A stretch of DNA of 64,000 nucleotides, from assembly GCF_017086405.1 (NCBI RefSeq), contig NZ_CP070973.1:3690739-3754738 (forward strand), read 5' to 3'. The notes below the pieces were generated by a model. It was given only the letters and a program-made list of their open reading frames with translations. It was not told where the DNA came from and searched no databases. This DNA comes from Mycobacterium gordonae. Its GTDB lineage: Bacteria > Actinomycetota > Actinomycetes > Mycobacteriales > Mycobacteriaceae. Below are positions 1-8,036 of this stretch, one piece after another (positions within the stretch are counted from its first letter, which is position 1; each line of letters starts with the position of its first letter). Both the position numbers and the translations under genes were made by a program.

Positions 1-1
1 T

Positions 2-457
2 TACGGCGTACCGCGATTGGTGTCGGTGGCCGACAGCGCCGGACCCGAGGCGGGCCCGGCCGACCCCGCCGCTGTGGCACCCACTCGCATCCGCCTCAGC
101 CGCGAAGACCTGCTCGAGCGTTCCGGAGTGGACGACGGGCTGCTGACCGCCCTGCTGAAAGCCGGCGTCATCACCACCGGGCCGGGCGGCTTTTTCGACG
201 AACACGCCGTGGTGATTCTTCAGTGTGCGCGGGCGCTGGCCGATTACGGGGTCGAGCCCAGACATCTGCGGGCATTCCGGTCTGCGGCCGATCGGCAATC
301 GGATCTGATCGCCCAGATCGCCGGGCCACTGGTCAAGGCTGACAAAGCCGGCGCACGTGACCGTGCCGACGACCTGGCTCGGGAGGTCGCCGCGCTGGCA
401 ATCACATTGCACACCTCACTGATCAAGTCCGCCGTTCGCGACGTACTGCACCGCTGA
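2..457 (+). CDS. MerR-family regulator, C-terminal part (Rv1828-like), cut by the window edge
   Basis: The reading frame is open from base 2, so the start and the DNA-binding helix-turn-helix lie outside the window. What remains (about 151 residues) is the linker and effector-side domain: a helical stretch beginning near the RIRLSREDLLERSG motif, a second small wHTH-like unit (GVITTGPGGFFDEHAVVI), and an acidic/basic helix before the end. Position, immediately before a BFN-domain gene and a second MerR gene, matches Rv1828-Rv1829-Rv1830 of M. tuberculosis. MerR proteins bind spaced promoters as dimers; the ligand is not known to me. The in-frame TTG at 17 is probably not the true start. Confidence 0.85.
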   Translation, partial: YGVPRLVSVADSAGPEAGPADPAAVAPTRIRLSREDLLERSGVDDGLLTALLKAGVITTGPGGFFDEHAVVILQCARALADYGVEPRHLRAFRSAADRQSDLIAQIAGPLVKADKAGARDRADDLAREVAALAITLHTSLIKSAVRDVLHR

Positions 458-529
458 GGACTAGACTTTCCTCGACAGCGGGTATTCGGCGAATCGAGTC
501 CAAGCAGCGCGCGCGGAGGGCAGACACAG

Positions 530-1024
530 ATGGGTGAAGTTCGTGTTGTCGGCATTCGTGTCGAGCAGCCCCAGAACCAGCCGGTGCTGCTGCTGCGCGA
601 GGCAAATGGTGACCGCTACCTGCCGATCTGGATCGGGCAGTCGGAGGCTGCGGCGATCGCGCTGGAGCAACAGGGGGTGGAGCCACCCCGCCCGCTCACC
701 CATGACCTGATCAGGGATCTCATTGCGGCGCTTGGCCATTCGCTCAAAGAGGTGCGTATTGTGGATTTGCAGGAAGGCACCTTCTACGCCGACCTGATCT
801 TCGACCGCGACATCAAGGTGTCGGCCCGGCCGTCGGACTCGGTGGCGATCGCCCTGCGCGTCGGTGTGCCTATTTACGTCGAGGAGGCAGTCCTCGCCCA
901 GGCCGGTCTGTTAATTCCCGACGAGGGCGACGAGGAGGCCGGCAGCGCCGTCCGCGAGGACGAGGTGGAGAAGTTCAAGGAGTTTCTCGACAGCGTCTCC
1001 CCGGACGACTTCAAGGCGACCTGA
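530..1024 (+). CDS. Bifunctional nuclease (BFN/DUF151) family protein, Rv1829-like
   Basis: 164 residues, a normal length for the family. The start ATG follows a purine-rich GGAGGG about ten bases upstream. The BFN core is clear: the N-terminal strand MGEVRVVGIRVEQPQNQPV, the LPIWIGQSEAAAIAL motif near residues 31-46, and the later DSVAIALRVGVPIYV motif near residues 100-115. The C-terminal tail is acidic. Members in plants and some bacteria show nuclease activity, but the role in mycobacteria is not established. It lies between two MerR genes in a conserved cluster downstream of gcvH/garA in related genomes, and is separated from the upstream gene by 72 bases. Confidence 0.88.
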   Translation: MGEVRVVGIRVEQPQNQPVLLLREANGDRYLPIWIGQSEAAAIALEQQGVEPPRPLTHDLIRDLIAALGHSLKEVRIVDLQEGTFYADLIFDRDIKVSARPSDSVAIALRVGVPIYVEEAVLAQAGLLIPDEGDEEAGSAVREDEVEKFKEFLDSVSPDDFKAT

Positions 1025-1181
1025 CCGGCACACCCGGTACCCACCGAACGTCACGGATGCATCTCATATCACACAACGGAATGTCGACACGCCTGGGAGA
1101 TATCGCTGACTCATCCGGACTGCAGCCATACTTTGGTGACGAGTTGATGATCGACCACAGCACAGCAGCCACCGGACAGCG

Positions 1182-1187
1182 TATGCT
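1182..1187 (+). promoter_or_regulatory. Possible -10 element (TATGCT) upstream of the second MerR gene
   Basis: TATGCT lies about 90 bases before the preferred GTG start at 1277, in a 250-base gap that otherwise shows no gene. No convincing -35 hexamer sits 16-18 bases upstream, so this is a weak call based on one hexamer. Confidence 0.25.
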
Positions 1188-1276
1188 TTCTAACACTCGA
1201 ACCTGAGAGAACGTGGCTGTTGGGGCAGCCAGTGCCGCAGCTAGTGACAACAGCGCGATCGGCGAGAGGACGCACC

Positions 1277-1900
1277 GTGAGCGAGCAGCCACGTCAAGGA
1301 CAGCTGGATCTTGCCGACCACCCGGCCACCGCGGCGAAAGCCACCAACAGCGCCGCCGGCCCCGTACAGCCCGGCCTGTTCCCCGACGATTCGGTGCCGG
1401 ATGAACTGGTGGGCTACCGCGGACCGAGCGCATGTCAGATCGCCGGGATCACCTACCGCCAGCTGGACTACTGGGCCCGTACCTCGTTGGTGGTGCCGTC
1501 GATCCGCAGCGCGGCCGGATCGGGTAGCCAGCGCCTCTATTCGTTTAAGGACATTCTGGTCCTCAAGATCGTCAAGCGGCTCCTGGACACCGGCATCTCC
1601 CTGCACAACATCCGGGTCGCAGTCGATCACCTGCGCCAACGCGGCGTGCAGGACCTGGCCAACATCACCCTGTTCTCCGACGGCACGAGTGTCTACGAGT
1701 GCACTTCGGCCGAAGAGGTCGTCGACCTGTTGCAGGGTGGTCAGGGCGTCTTCGGCATCGCCGTGTCCGGCGCAATGCGCGAGCTGACCGGCGTCATCGC
1801 CGATTTTCCCGGCGAGCGGGCCGACGGCGGCGAGTCGATCGCCGCGCCGGAGGACGAGCTGGCCTCACGTCGCAAGCACCGCGACCGCAAGATCGGCTAG
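1277..1900 (+). CDS. MerR-family transcriptional regulator, Rv1830-like
   Basis: About 207 residues from GTG 1277, which has a GAGAGGA ribosome-binding site six bases upstream; an in-frame TTG at 1220 would add 19 residues without such a site. The MerR winged helix is visible near residues 46-105: ACQIAGITYRQLDYWART, then a basic wing with SQRLYSFKDILVLKIVK, then DTGISLHNIRVAVDHL. The effector half is short and ends in a basic tail (SRRKHRDRKIG). It lies directly upstream of the glycine riboswitch and gcvB, the same order as in M. tuberculosis. The ligand is unknown. Confidence 0.85.
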   Translation: MSEQPRQGQLDLADHPATAAKATNSAAGPVQPGLFPDDSVPDELVGYRGPSACQIAGITYRQLDYWARTSLVVPSIRSAAGSGSQRLYSFKDILVLKIVKRLLDTGISLHNIRVAVDHLRQRGVQDLANITLFSDGTSVYECTSAEEVVDLLQGGQGVFGIAVSGAMRELTGVIADFPGERADGGESIAAPEDELASRRKHRDRKIG

Positions 1901-1936
1901 TCGATCGGCGGCGTAAACTGGTAGCCGCATCGCTCT

Positions 1937-2152
1937 CGCGCGGGAGAGTTCTGTGGCCGCCAGCCACAGACGCCGAAGGAGCAATACCTCTCCGTCAACC
2001 TCTCAGGCACCCGGACCGCCCGAGATAACGATGCCTCTGGAAAGCGGCTTGACCGGACACGGTCATCAAGCACAGCCCGCCGATGGGGAAAGGCGCCACA
2101 CGCGCCGAATCTCTCAGGCGCCCGGCGCACGGGTAAAGACAGAGGGAGAGGG
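1937..2152 (+). ncRNA. Tandem glycine riboswitch (two aptamers) in the gcvB leader
   Basis: Two homologous aptamers are read on the plus strand. The first (about 1937-2045) begins with CGGGAGAGTT, has a perfect P3-like hairpin around 1952-1968 (CTGTGG/CCACAG), then GCCGAAGGAGCAA and CTCTCAGGCACC. The second (about 2050-2152) has the equivalent GCCGATGGGGAAAGGCG and AATCTCTCAGGCGCC, and closes at the GAGGGAGAGG strand. The paired GCCGA...GGAGCAA/GGGGAAA and CTCTCAGGC signatures are diagnostic for the glycine-sensing class. It sits immediately upstream of gcvB, the glycine decarboxylase, so it most likely switches the gene on when glycine is plentiful. Confidence 0.92.
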
Positions 2153-2192
2153 CCCCGTGTCCAGTGGTGCCCTATGTCAGGAGATTCGCCTC

Positions 2193-5033
2193 GTGTCTGG
2201 AAAATCGACGCCCGACCCTTCCACGTTCGCAGACCGGCACATCGGTTTGGACGACTCTGCCGTTGCGACAATGCTCGATGTCATCGGCGTCGGCTCGCTG
2301 GATGAACTGGCCGCCAAGGCGGTGCCTAGCGGCATACTCGACACGCTGACCCCCGGCGGCCTCGCCCCTGGCCTGGATCAATTACCGCCGGCGGCCACCG
2401 AAGCCGAAGCGCTGGCCGAACTGCGGGCGCTGGCCGACAGCAACACCGTCGCGGTGTCCATGATCGGGCAGGGTTACTACGACACGCTCACGCCGCCGGT
2501 GCTGCTGCGCAACATCATGGAGAACCCGGCCTGGTACACCGCTTACACGCCGTACCAGCCCGAAATCAGCCAGGGCCGGCTGGAAGCACTCCTGAACTTC
2601 CAGACCATGGTCACCGACCTCACCGGCCTCGAGATCGCCAACGCCTCGATGCTGGACGAGGGCACCGCGGCCGCCGAGGCGATGACAATGATGCACCGCG
2701 CATACCGGGGCCCGGCGAACCGGCTGGCGGTCGACGTGGACGTGTTCCCGCAGACTGCCGCGATCCTGGCCACCCGGGCCAGGCCACTGAATATCGAGAT
2801 CGTCACCGCCGACCTGCGTGACGGCCTGCCCGAGGGTGAATTCTTTGGCGTCATCGCCCAACTGCCCGGGGCCAGCGGCCGGATCACCGACTGGACGGCT
2901 CTGGTGCAGCAGGCTCACGACCGTGGCGCGCTGGTGGCCATCGGTGCCGACTTACTCGCCCTGACCTTGGTGACGCCACCGGGTGAGATCGGTGCCGACG
3001 TCACGTTCGGTAGCACCCAACGGTTTGGCGTGCCAATGGGATTCGGCGGCCCACACGCCGGTTACCTGGCGGTGCACACTAAGCATGCCCGGCAGTTGCC
3101 GGGCCGGCTGGTCGGGGTTTCCAGAGACTCAGATGGCGCCGACGCCTACCGCCTGGCGCTGCAGACCCGTGAACAACACATCCGCCGCGACAAGGCGACC
3201 AGCAATATCTGTACGGCGCAGGTGCTGCTGGCGGTGATGGCCGCCATGTACGCCAGCTATCACGGTCCTGATGGACTGACCGCCATCGCACGCAGGGTGC
3301 ATTCGCATGCCGAGAGCATCGCCGGAGCGCTGGGCGAGGCGCTGGTGCACGACCGCTTTTTCGACACCGTGCTGGCGCATGTGCCGGGTCGCGCGGACGA
3401 AGTGGTGGCCGCGGCGAAGGCCAGCGGCGTCAACCTCTGGCGGGTCGACGCCGACCACGTGTCGGTGGCGTGCGACGAAGCGACCACCGACGCTCACGTC
3501 GCCGCGGTGCTCGAGGCGTTCGGGGTGTCGGCCAGCGAGCCCGCGGGGAGCGATATCGCTACCCGCACATCAGAATTCCTGACTCATCCGGCCTTTCACC
3601 GGTACCGCACCGAGACGTCGATGATGCGGTACCTGCGCACCTTGGCGGACAAGGACATCGCCCTGGACCGCAGCATGATTCCGCTCGGCTCGTGCACCAT
3701 GAAGCTGAACGCGGCCGCGGAGATGGAGGCGATCACCTGGCCGGAGTTCGGTCGCCAGCACCCGTTCGCCCCGGTCTCCGACACTCCGGGCCTGCGCCGA
3801 TTGATCTCCGACTTGGAGAGCTGGCTGGTTGCTATCACCGGCTACGACGCCGTCTCGCTGCAGCCCAACGCGGGTTCGCAAGGCGAGTACGCGGGGTTGC
3901 TGGCCATCCACGACTATCACGCCGCCCGCGGCGAACCGCACCGCGACATCTGCCTGATCCCGTCGAGCGCGCACGGCACCAACGCGGCCTCGGCCGCGCT
4001 CGCCGGCATGCGGGTAGTGGTGGTGGGCTGCCACGAGAACGGCGACGTCGACCTCGATGATCTGCGGGCCAAGGTCGGCGAACACGCGGACCGGCTCTCG
4101 GCGCTGATGATCACCTATCCGTCCACACACGGGGTCTACGAACACGACATCGCCGACATCTGCGCCGCCGTGCACGACGCCGGCGGCCAGGTCTACGTGG
4201 ACGGCGCCAACCTGAATGCGCTGGTGGGCCTGGCCCGACCGGGTAAATTCGGGGGCGACGTCAGTCACCTGAATCTGCACAAGACGTTCTGCATCCCGCA
4301 CGGCGGCGGCGGCCCCGGCGTCGGACCGGTGGCGGTGCGGTCGCACCTGGCGAAATTCCTGCCCGGCCACCCCTACGCATCCGAGTTACCGCAGGGACAC
4401 CCGGTCTCCGCCGCACCCTACGGGTCAGCGTCGATTCTGCCGATCAGCTGGGCCTACATCAGGATGATGGGCGGTGACGGTCTGCGGGCGGCCTCGCTGA
4501 CGGCGATCGCGTCGGCCAACTACATCGCGCGCCGCCTCGACGAGTACTTCCCGGTGCTGTACACCGGTGAGAACGGCATGGTGGCCCACGAGTGCATCCT
4601 GGATCTGCGCGGCATCACCAAGTCGACCGGCGTGACGGTCGACGATGTTGCGAAGCGGTTGGCGGACTACGGTTTTCACGCACCGACCATGAGCTTCCCG
4701 GTGGCCGGGACGCTGATGGTGGAGCCCACCGAGAGCGAAAGCCTGGCCGAGGTGGACGCGTTCTGCGAGGCGATGATCGGCATCCGCCGCGAGATCGACC
4801 GGGTCGGCTCGGGGCAATGGCCGGTGGACGACAACCCGCTGCGCGGCGCGCCGCACACGGCCGAGTGCCTGGTGACAGCCGAGTGGAATCACCCGTACAC
4901 GCGGGAGGAAGCCGCTTATCCGCTGGGAAAGACGTTCCGGCCCAAGGTGTGGCCGCCGGTCCGGCGCATCGACGGCGCCTACGGCGACCGCAACCTCGTC
5001 TGCTCGTGTCCGCCGGTCGAGGCCTTCGCCTAG
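2193..5033 (+). CDS. gcvB: Glycine dehydrogenase (decarboxylating), P-protein of the glycine cleavage system
   Basis: About 946 residues from GTG 2193, which has AGGAG nine bases upstream; the protein then begins MSGKSTPDPSTFADRHIGLD, the expected P-protein N-terminus. An alternative GTG at 2157 is in frame, but it abuts the riboswitch. The enzyme decarboxylates glycine with pyridoxal phosphate and passes the aminomethyl group to lipoyl-GcvH. The PLP lysine is Lys697 in HLNLHKTFCIPHGGGGPG, followed by the glycine-rich loop. Both homologous halves are present in one chain (type I P-protein). The gene is preceded by a tandem glycine riboswitch and ends two bases before a convergent gene. Confidence 0.97.
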   Translation: MSGKSTPDPSTFADRHIGLDDSAVATMLDVIGVGSLDELAAKAVPSGILDTLTPGGLAPGLDQLPPAATEAEALAELRALADSNTVAVSMIGQGYYDTLTPPVLLRNIMENPAWYTAYTPYQPEISQGRLEALLNFQTMVTDLTGLEIANASMLDEGTAAAEAMTMMHRAYRGPANRLAVDVDVFPQTAAILATRARPLNIEIVTADLRDGLPEGEFFGVIAQLPGASGRITDWTALVQQAHDRGALVAIGADLLALTLVTPPGEIGADVTFGSTQRFGVPMGFGGPHAGYLAVHTKHARQLPGRLVGVSRDSDGADAYRLALQTREQHIRRDKATSNICTAQVLLAVMAAMYASYHGPDGLTAIARRVHSHAESIAGALGEALVHDRFFDTVLAHVPGRADEVVAAAKASGVNLWRVDADHVSVACDEATTDAHVAAVLEAFGVSASEPAGSDIATRTSEFLTHPAFHRYRTETSMMRYLRTLADKDIALDRSMIPLGSCTMKLNAAAEMEAITWPEFGRQHPFAPVSDTPGLRRLISDLESWLVAITGYDAVSLQPNAGSQGEYAGLLAIHDYHAARGEPHRDICLIPSSAHGTNAASAALAGMRVVVVGCHENGDVDLDDLRAKVGEHADRLSALMITYPSTHGVYEHDIADICAAVHDAGGQVYVDGANLNALVGLARPGKFGGDVSHLNLHKTFCIPHGGGGPGVGPVAVRSHLAKFLPGHPYASELPQGHPVSAAPYGSASILPISWAYIRMMGGDGLRAASLTAIASANYIARRLDEYFPVLYTGENGMVAHECILDLRGITKSTGVTVDDVAKRLADYGFHAPTMSFPVAGTLMVEPTESESLAEVDAFCEAMIGIRREIDRVGSGQWPVDDNPLRGAPHTAECLVTAEWNHPYTREEAAYPLGKTFRPKVWPPVRRIDGAYGDRNLVCSCPPVEAFA

Positions 5034-5034
5034 C

Positions 5035-5895
5035 TCAGCCGAACCGGTCGAGGATCGCCGCGGCGATCTCGTCGGGGGCATCCTCCTGGATGAAGTGATT
5101 GGCGGTCGGCAATTCGACCAATACGTGATCGGGGAATGCCGCGCGCATGTGCGGCAGCGAGGGCCCCGGACGGAACGCGAAATCCCTCATACCCCAGACG
5201 AAGAGTGCGGGTTTGGCACCAAGCTTGGCCGGGACGTCCCGGCTGAGTCGCTCGAGCAGGGGATGAGCGGCAAGAATCTGCTTCGGCATCTCGGCCACGC
5301 CCCGGCGAGCTTCGGCGTCGGGCTGCACCGCCCGGTAGTGCTCCATCACCGCCGGACTGAGCCGGCGCGTCGTCCCGATCGGAATCATCTGTTTCACAAA
5401 GAAATTGCGGTGCAGGATCGCATATTGCATGGGTGGGCTGGACATCACGTGACTGAAGATCTTCGTGGTCAACACGTCCGTCGGCCAGAACCAGGTGTTG
5501 CCGAGCACCGCTCCGCGGACCCGGTCGGCACGCTCGACCGCAACGGCCATACTGACCGGACCTCCCCAGTCCTGCCCCATGGTCACAAACCCCTCGAGCC
5601 CCAGGTGATCGACGAACTCACCGACGACGCGGGCGTGTTCATCGACCTTGTAGCCGAAACCCGGCGGTCGTTCGGAGAGACCGAAACCGAGATAATCCGG
5701 TGCGATGCAGCGGAATCGGTGCCGCAGCGCGACGATGATGTCGCGATAGAGAAAGCTCCACGTGGGATTACCGTGGCAGAACAGGATGGGTGGCCCGTCG
5801 CCCTCGTCGATGTAGTGGACGCGGCCCCGCGAGCTGTCGAACCACCGCGACTCGAACGGGTACAACTGGGGGTCCGGGGTGAATTCGACGCGCAT
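5035..5895 (-). CDS. Haloalkane dehalogenase-like alpha/beta hydrolase (Rv1833c/DmbC type)
   Basis: 286 residues. The alpha/beta hydrolase core is complete: oxyanion-hole HGNPTWSF (residues 41-48), nucleophile Asp109 in GQDWGGP, an acidic residue in WGMRDFAFRPG, and His267 in ANHFIQED. Trp110 next to the nucleophile and Asn43 in HGNPT are the usual halide-stabilising pair of haloalkane dehalogenases. The enzyme would replace a carbon-bound halogen with hydroxyl using water; the natural substrate in mycobacteria is unclear. The gene is convergent with gcvB. In M. tuberculosis the next genes would be lipZ and Rv1835c; both are absent here. Confidence 0.85.
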   Translation of the reverse strand: MRVEFTPDPQLYPFESRWFDSSRGRVHYIDEGDGPPILFCHGNPTWSFLYRDIIVALRHRFRCIAPDYLGFGLSERPPGFGYKVDEHARVVGEFVDHLGLEGFVTMGQDWGGPVSMAVAVERADRVRGAVLGNTWFWPTDVLTTKIFSHVMSSPPMQYAILHRNFFVKQMIPIGTTRRLSPAVMEHYRAVQPDAEARRGVAEMPKQILAAHPLLERLSRDVPAKLGAKPALFVWGMRDFAFRPGPSLPHMRAAFPDHVLVELPTANHFIQEDAPDEIAAAILDRFG

Positions 5896-5910
5896 CGACT
5901 ACCTCGGCGA

Positions 5911-7977
5911 TCAACTCAGGAAATTGGTGACCGCGGTGGGCAGATCGGGCCCGGTCGAGGTCGCCAGGTTCTGGTAACTCCCGCCACTGAGCCGGGCAAC
6001 CGCTTCCCAGGTGGCCCGGTCCGGATCCGCGCCGAAGTCGATCACGTTGACCGCGACCGGCCTGGCTGGGTCGGCGCTGTTCTTGATGAAGTCCTGCAAC
6101 CCCGGACCATCCAGACTTTGGTCGGTGTGTGGCCCAGCAGTGATCACCAATATGGAATTCTCTTGACCGGCGCGGAAATTGGCCTGCATGTCCTGGTAGA
6201 TCATGCGCAGCGTCGTGAACGAGACCGCCCCGCCGCCGGACGAATACTGCTTGTCCAAGGCAGCTGCGAGCGCCGCCGACCGAGGTTGACCATTGACCTG
6301 GTCGGTCAACGGCCCGGCCGGCACCTCGGCCCGCCCCTCGCGGCCGTCGAACGTCCACAGTCCGATGACCGCGGTGGGAGGCAATGCCTTGATCCTGCTG
6401 TCGAGTGCCGCGATCACGTTGGCGAGTCGGGTCTTGCCGCCGCCGTCATCGTTGGGCAAGGACTGGTCGAGCATGATCGTGGCGGCGACCCCGGTCGACG
6501 GAGTGGCCATGGTGTCGGCCAAGGTGGCGCGCGTGGCGTCGTCGCCGACTGACAGCGTGCCGGGCAGCGACGCGAAGCTGGTCACCTCACTGCTCGGCGG
6601 TTTCACACCGTTGACCCGGAACCCCGCCTTGGCCAGCTTCGCCAATTGCTCCGGGGTGTGCATGTAGCGGGCGAAGGCACTGGCGGCGGTGGTCTGCTCC
6701 TGCTTGAGCCAGGAGCCACTCAGCAGCACGGTCGGGTAGTCGGCCACCGCGACCGGGCCGGGGGGAATCCAGGATCCCAGCTTGCTCTTGGCATCCGGAA
6801 TCGACTGGCCGCGCACGAACAGCTGCTGCTCGGTGGTGATGACGGCGTGCACCGGCGCCGCGGCCAGCTCATCGGCCTTGGTGCCCGGCTTGAGTAGGGC
6901 ATTCATCGCCTCGCTCAGAGAGTCGTCAGGCAGCTTGGGTTGCGTGCTCACCAGCGTGCGAACGGCGGCGCTGCCGGACGTCGGGGGTGCGCCGGCGGGT
7001 GCCGACGCCGCGGCAATGGCCTCGCCGGCTAGGAAGGACGCGTCGCCGTTGCCGCCGACCGGCAGCGCGAGCCGCAGCGATCCCCAGTTGCCCAACGACG
7101 TCGGGTTCGATTGCAGCCCGGGCAGTGCGGCCCAGTTCTGCTTGGACAGCGTCTGGCTGAACTCCGGCCGGATGGCCAGCAGGACCGGCGAACTCACCAG
7201 CGACCGGCTGTCGCTAATGATCTTCTGCCCTGCCGCGCCGGACAGTCGGGCCGCGGAGACCGAACTACCCGGAATCCACAGGCCCGGCTGGTTGCCCAGC
7301 TCGGCCGGCCACTTTCCGATGAAGCCGCTGATGACGGCGTCGGAGTTGGCCGGCTTGACGGTGACTTCGACGCACCGGTCGCCGATGGGGCCCGCCTGTT
7401 TGTTGTAGCCCTCGGCAAGCTGCTTCACCTGGTCAGCGATCGAAGGGTCGGCCAGCACGGCGACGGAGTCCTTGCCCCCCACGCAATTAGCGGCGGCCGT
7501 GTGCGAACGGTGCGACAACGCGTCACCGAAGAACTGCCACAAGATCACCCCGGCGACCACGACGACGACGGTGACCAGCGCCACTATCACCCCGATGCTG
7601 ACCCCGCGCCGGCCACCGGCGCTGCGGTGGCCACCCTGCCAGTCGCGAAGCCCGCGGTGACTCGCCCGAAACGGTGACGGCGGGGGAGTCGCAGCCGACG
7701 GCTCTGCCTCCGGCGGCTCGACGTCGGCCGCAGGCTCCGGGGCGGACGGACGGAACCCGAAGTCGGGGTAGTCATCGGCCACCGGCTGCGCGTACTCCCC
7801 GCCGAACCGACCCTGACCCCAGGTGTCGGCAAGCGGCCCAGGCTCCGGCTCCGGCTCCGGCTGGTGCGGTGCACCGAAAGCCTCGTCATCGGGCTCGCCG
7901 AAAGGCTCCTCGTCGTACGGCGCGGGTTCGCCCCCGGGCAGGGAATCCCCGGGGTCGGGCTTGCTGTGCCTACCCAT
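5911..7977 (-). CDS. Membrane-anchored von Willebrand A domain protein (Rv1836c-like)
   Basis: 688 residues. A long acidic, proline-rich cytoplasmic N-terminus (about 1-120) leads to a single membrane segment near residues 126-149 (SIGVIVALVTVVVVVAGVIL). The extracytoplasmic part has a region resembling a periplasmic solute-binding protein (about 165-450) and a C-terminal von Willebrand A-like domain (about 490-688). A degenerate metal site is visible: DQSLP replaces the usual DxSxS. Function is not known; conserved in mycobacteria next to glcB. The ATG start is the first in frame and begins MGRHSKPDPGD. Confidence 0.85.
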   Translation of the reverse strand: MGRHSKPDPGDSLPGGEPAPYDEEPFGEPDDEAFGAPHQPEPEPEPGPLADTWGQGRFGGEYAQPVADDYPDFGFRPSAPEPAADVEPPEAEPSAATPPPSPFRASHRGLRDWQGGHRSAGGRRGVSIGVIVALVTVVVVVAGVILWQFFGDALSHRSHTAAANCVGGKDSVAVLADPSIADQVKQLAEGYNKQAGPIGDRCVEVTVKPANSDAVISGFIGKWPAELGNQPGLWIPGSSVSAARLSGAAGQKIISDSRSLVSSPVLLAIRPEFSQTLSKQNWAALPGLQSNPTSLGNWGSLRLALPVGGNGDASFLAGEAIAAASAPAGAPPTSGSAAVRTLVSTQPKLPDDSLSEAMNALLKPGTKADELAAAPVHAVITTEQQLFVRGQSIPDAKSKLGSWIPPGPVAVADYPTVLLSGSWLKQEQTTAASAFARYMHTPEQLAKLAKAGFRVNGVKPPSSEVTSFASLPGTLSVGDDATRATLADTMATPSTGVAATIMLDQSLPNDDGGGKTRLANVIAALDSRIKALPPTAVIGLWTFDGREGRAEVPAGPLTDQVNGQPRSAALAAALDKQYSSGGGAVSFTTLRMIYQDMQANFRAGQENSILVITAGPHTDQSLDGPGLQDFIKNSADPARPVAVNVIDFGADPDRATWEAVARLSGGSYQNLATSTGPDLPTAVTNFLS

Positions 7978-8036
7978 GCCGGTGTCTGCGTCCTCTCCCT
8001 TGAATCATCTGCGGGTTGCCGCCCGTTCGATGCAGA

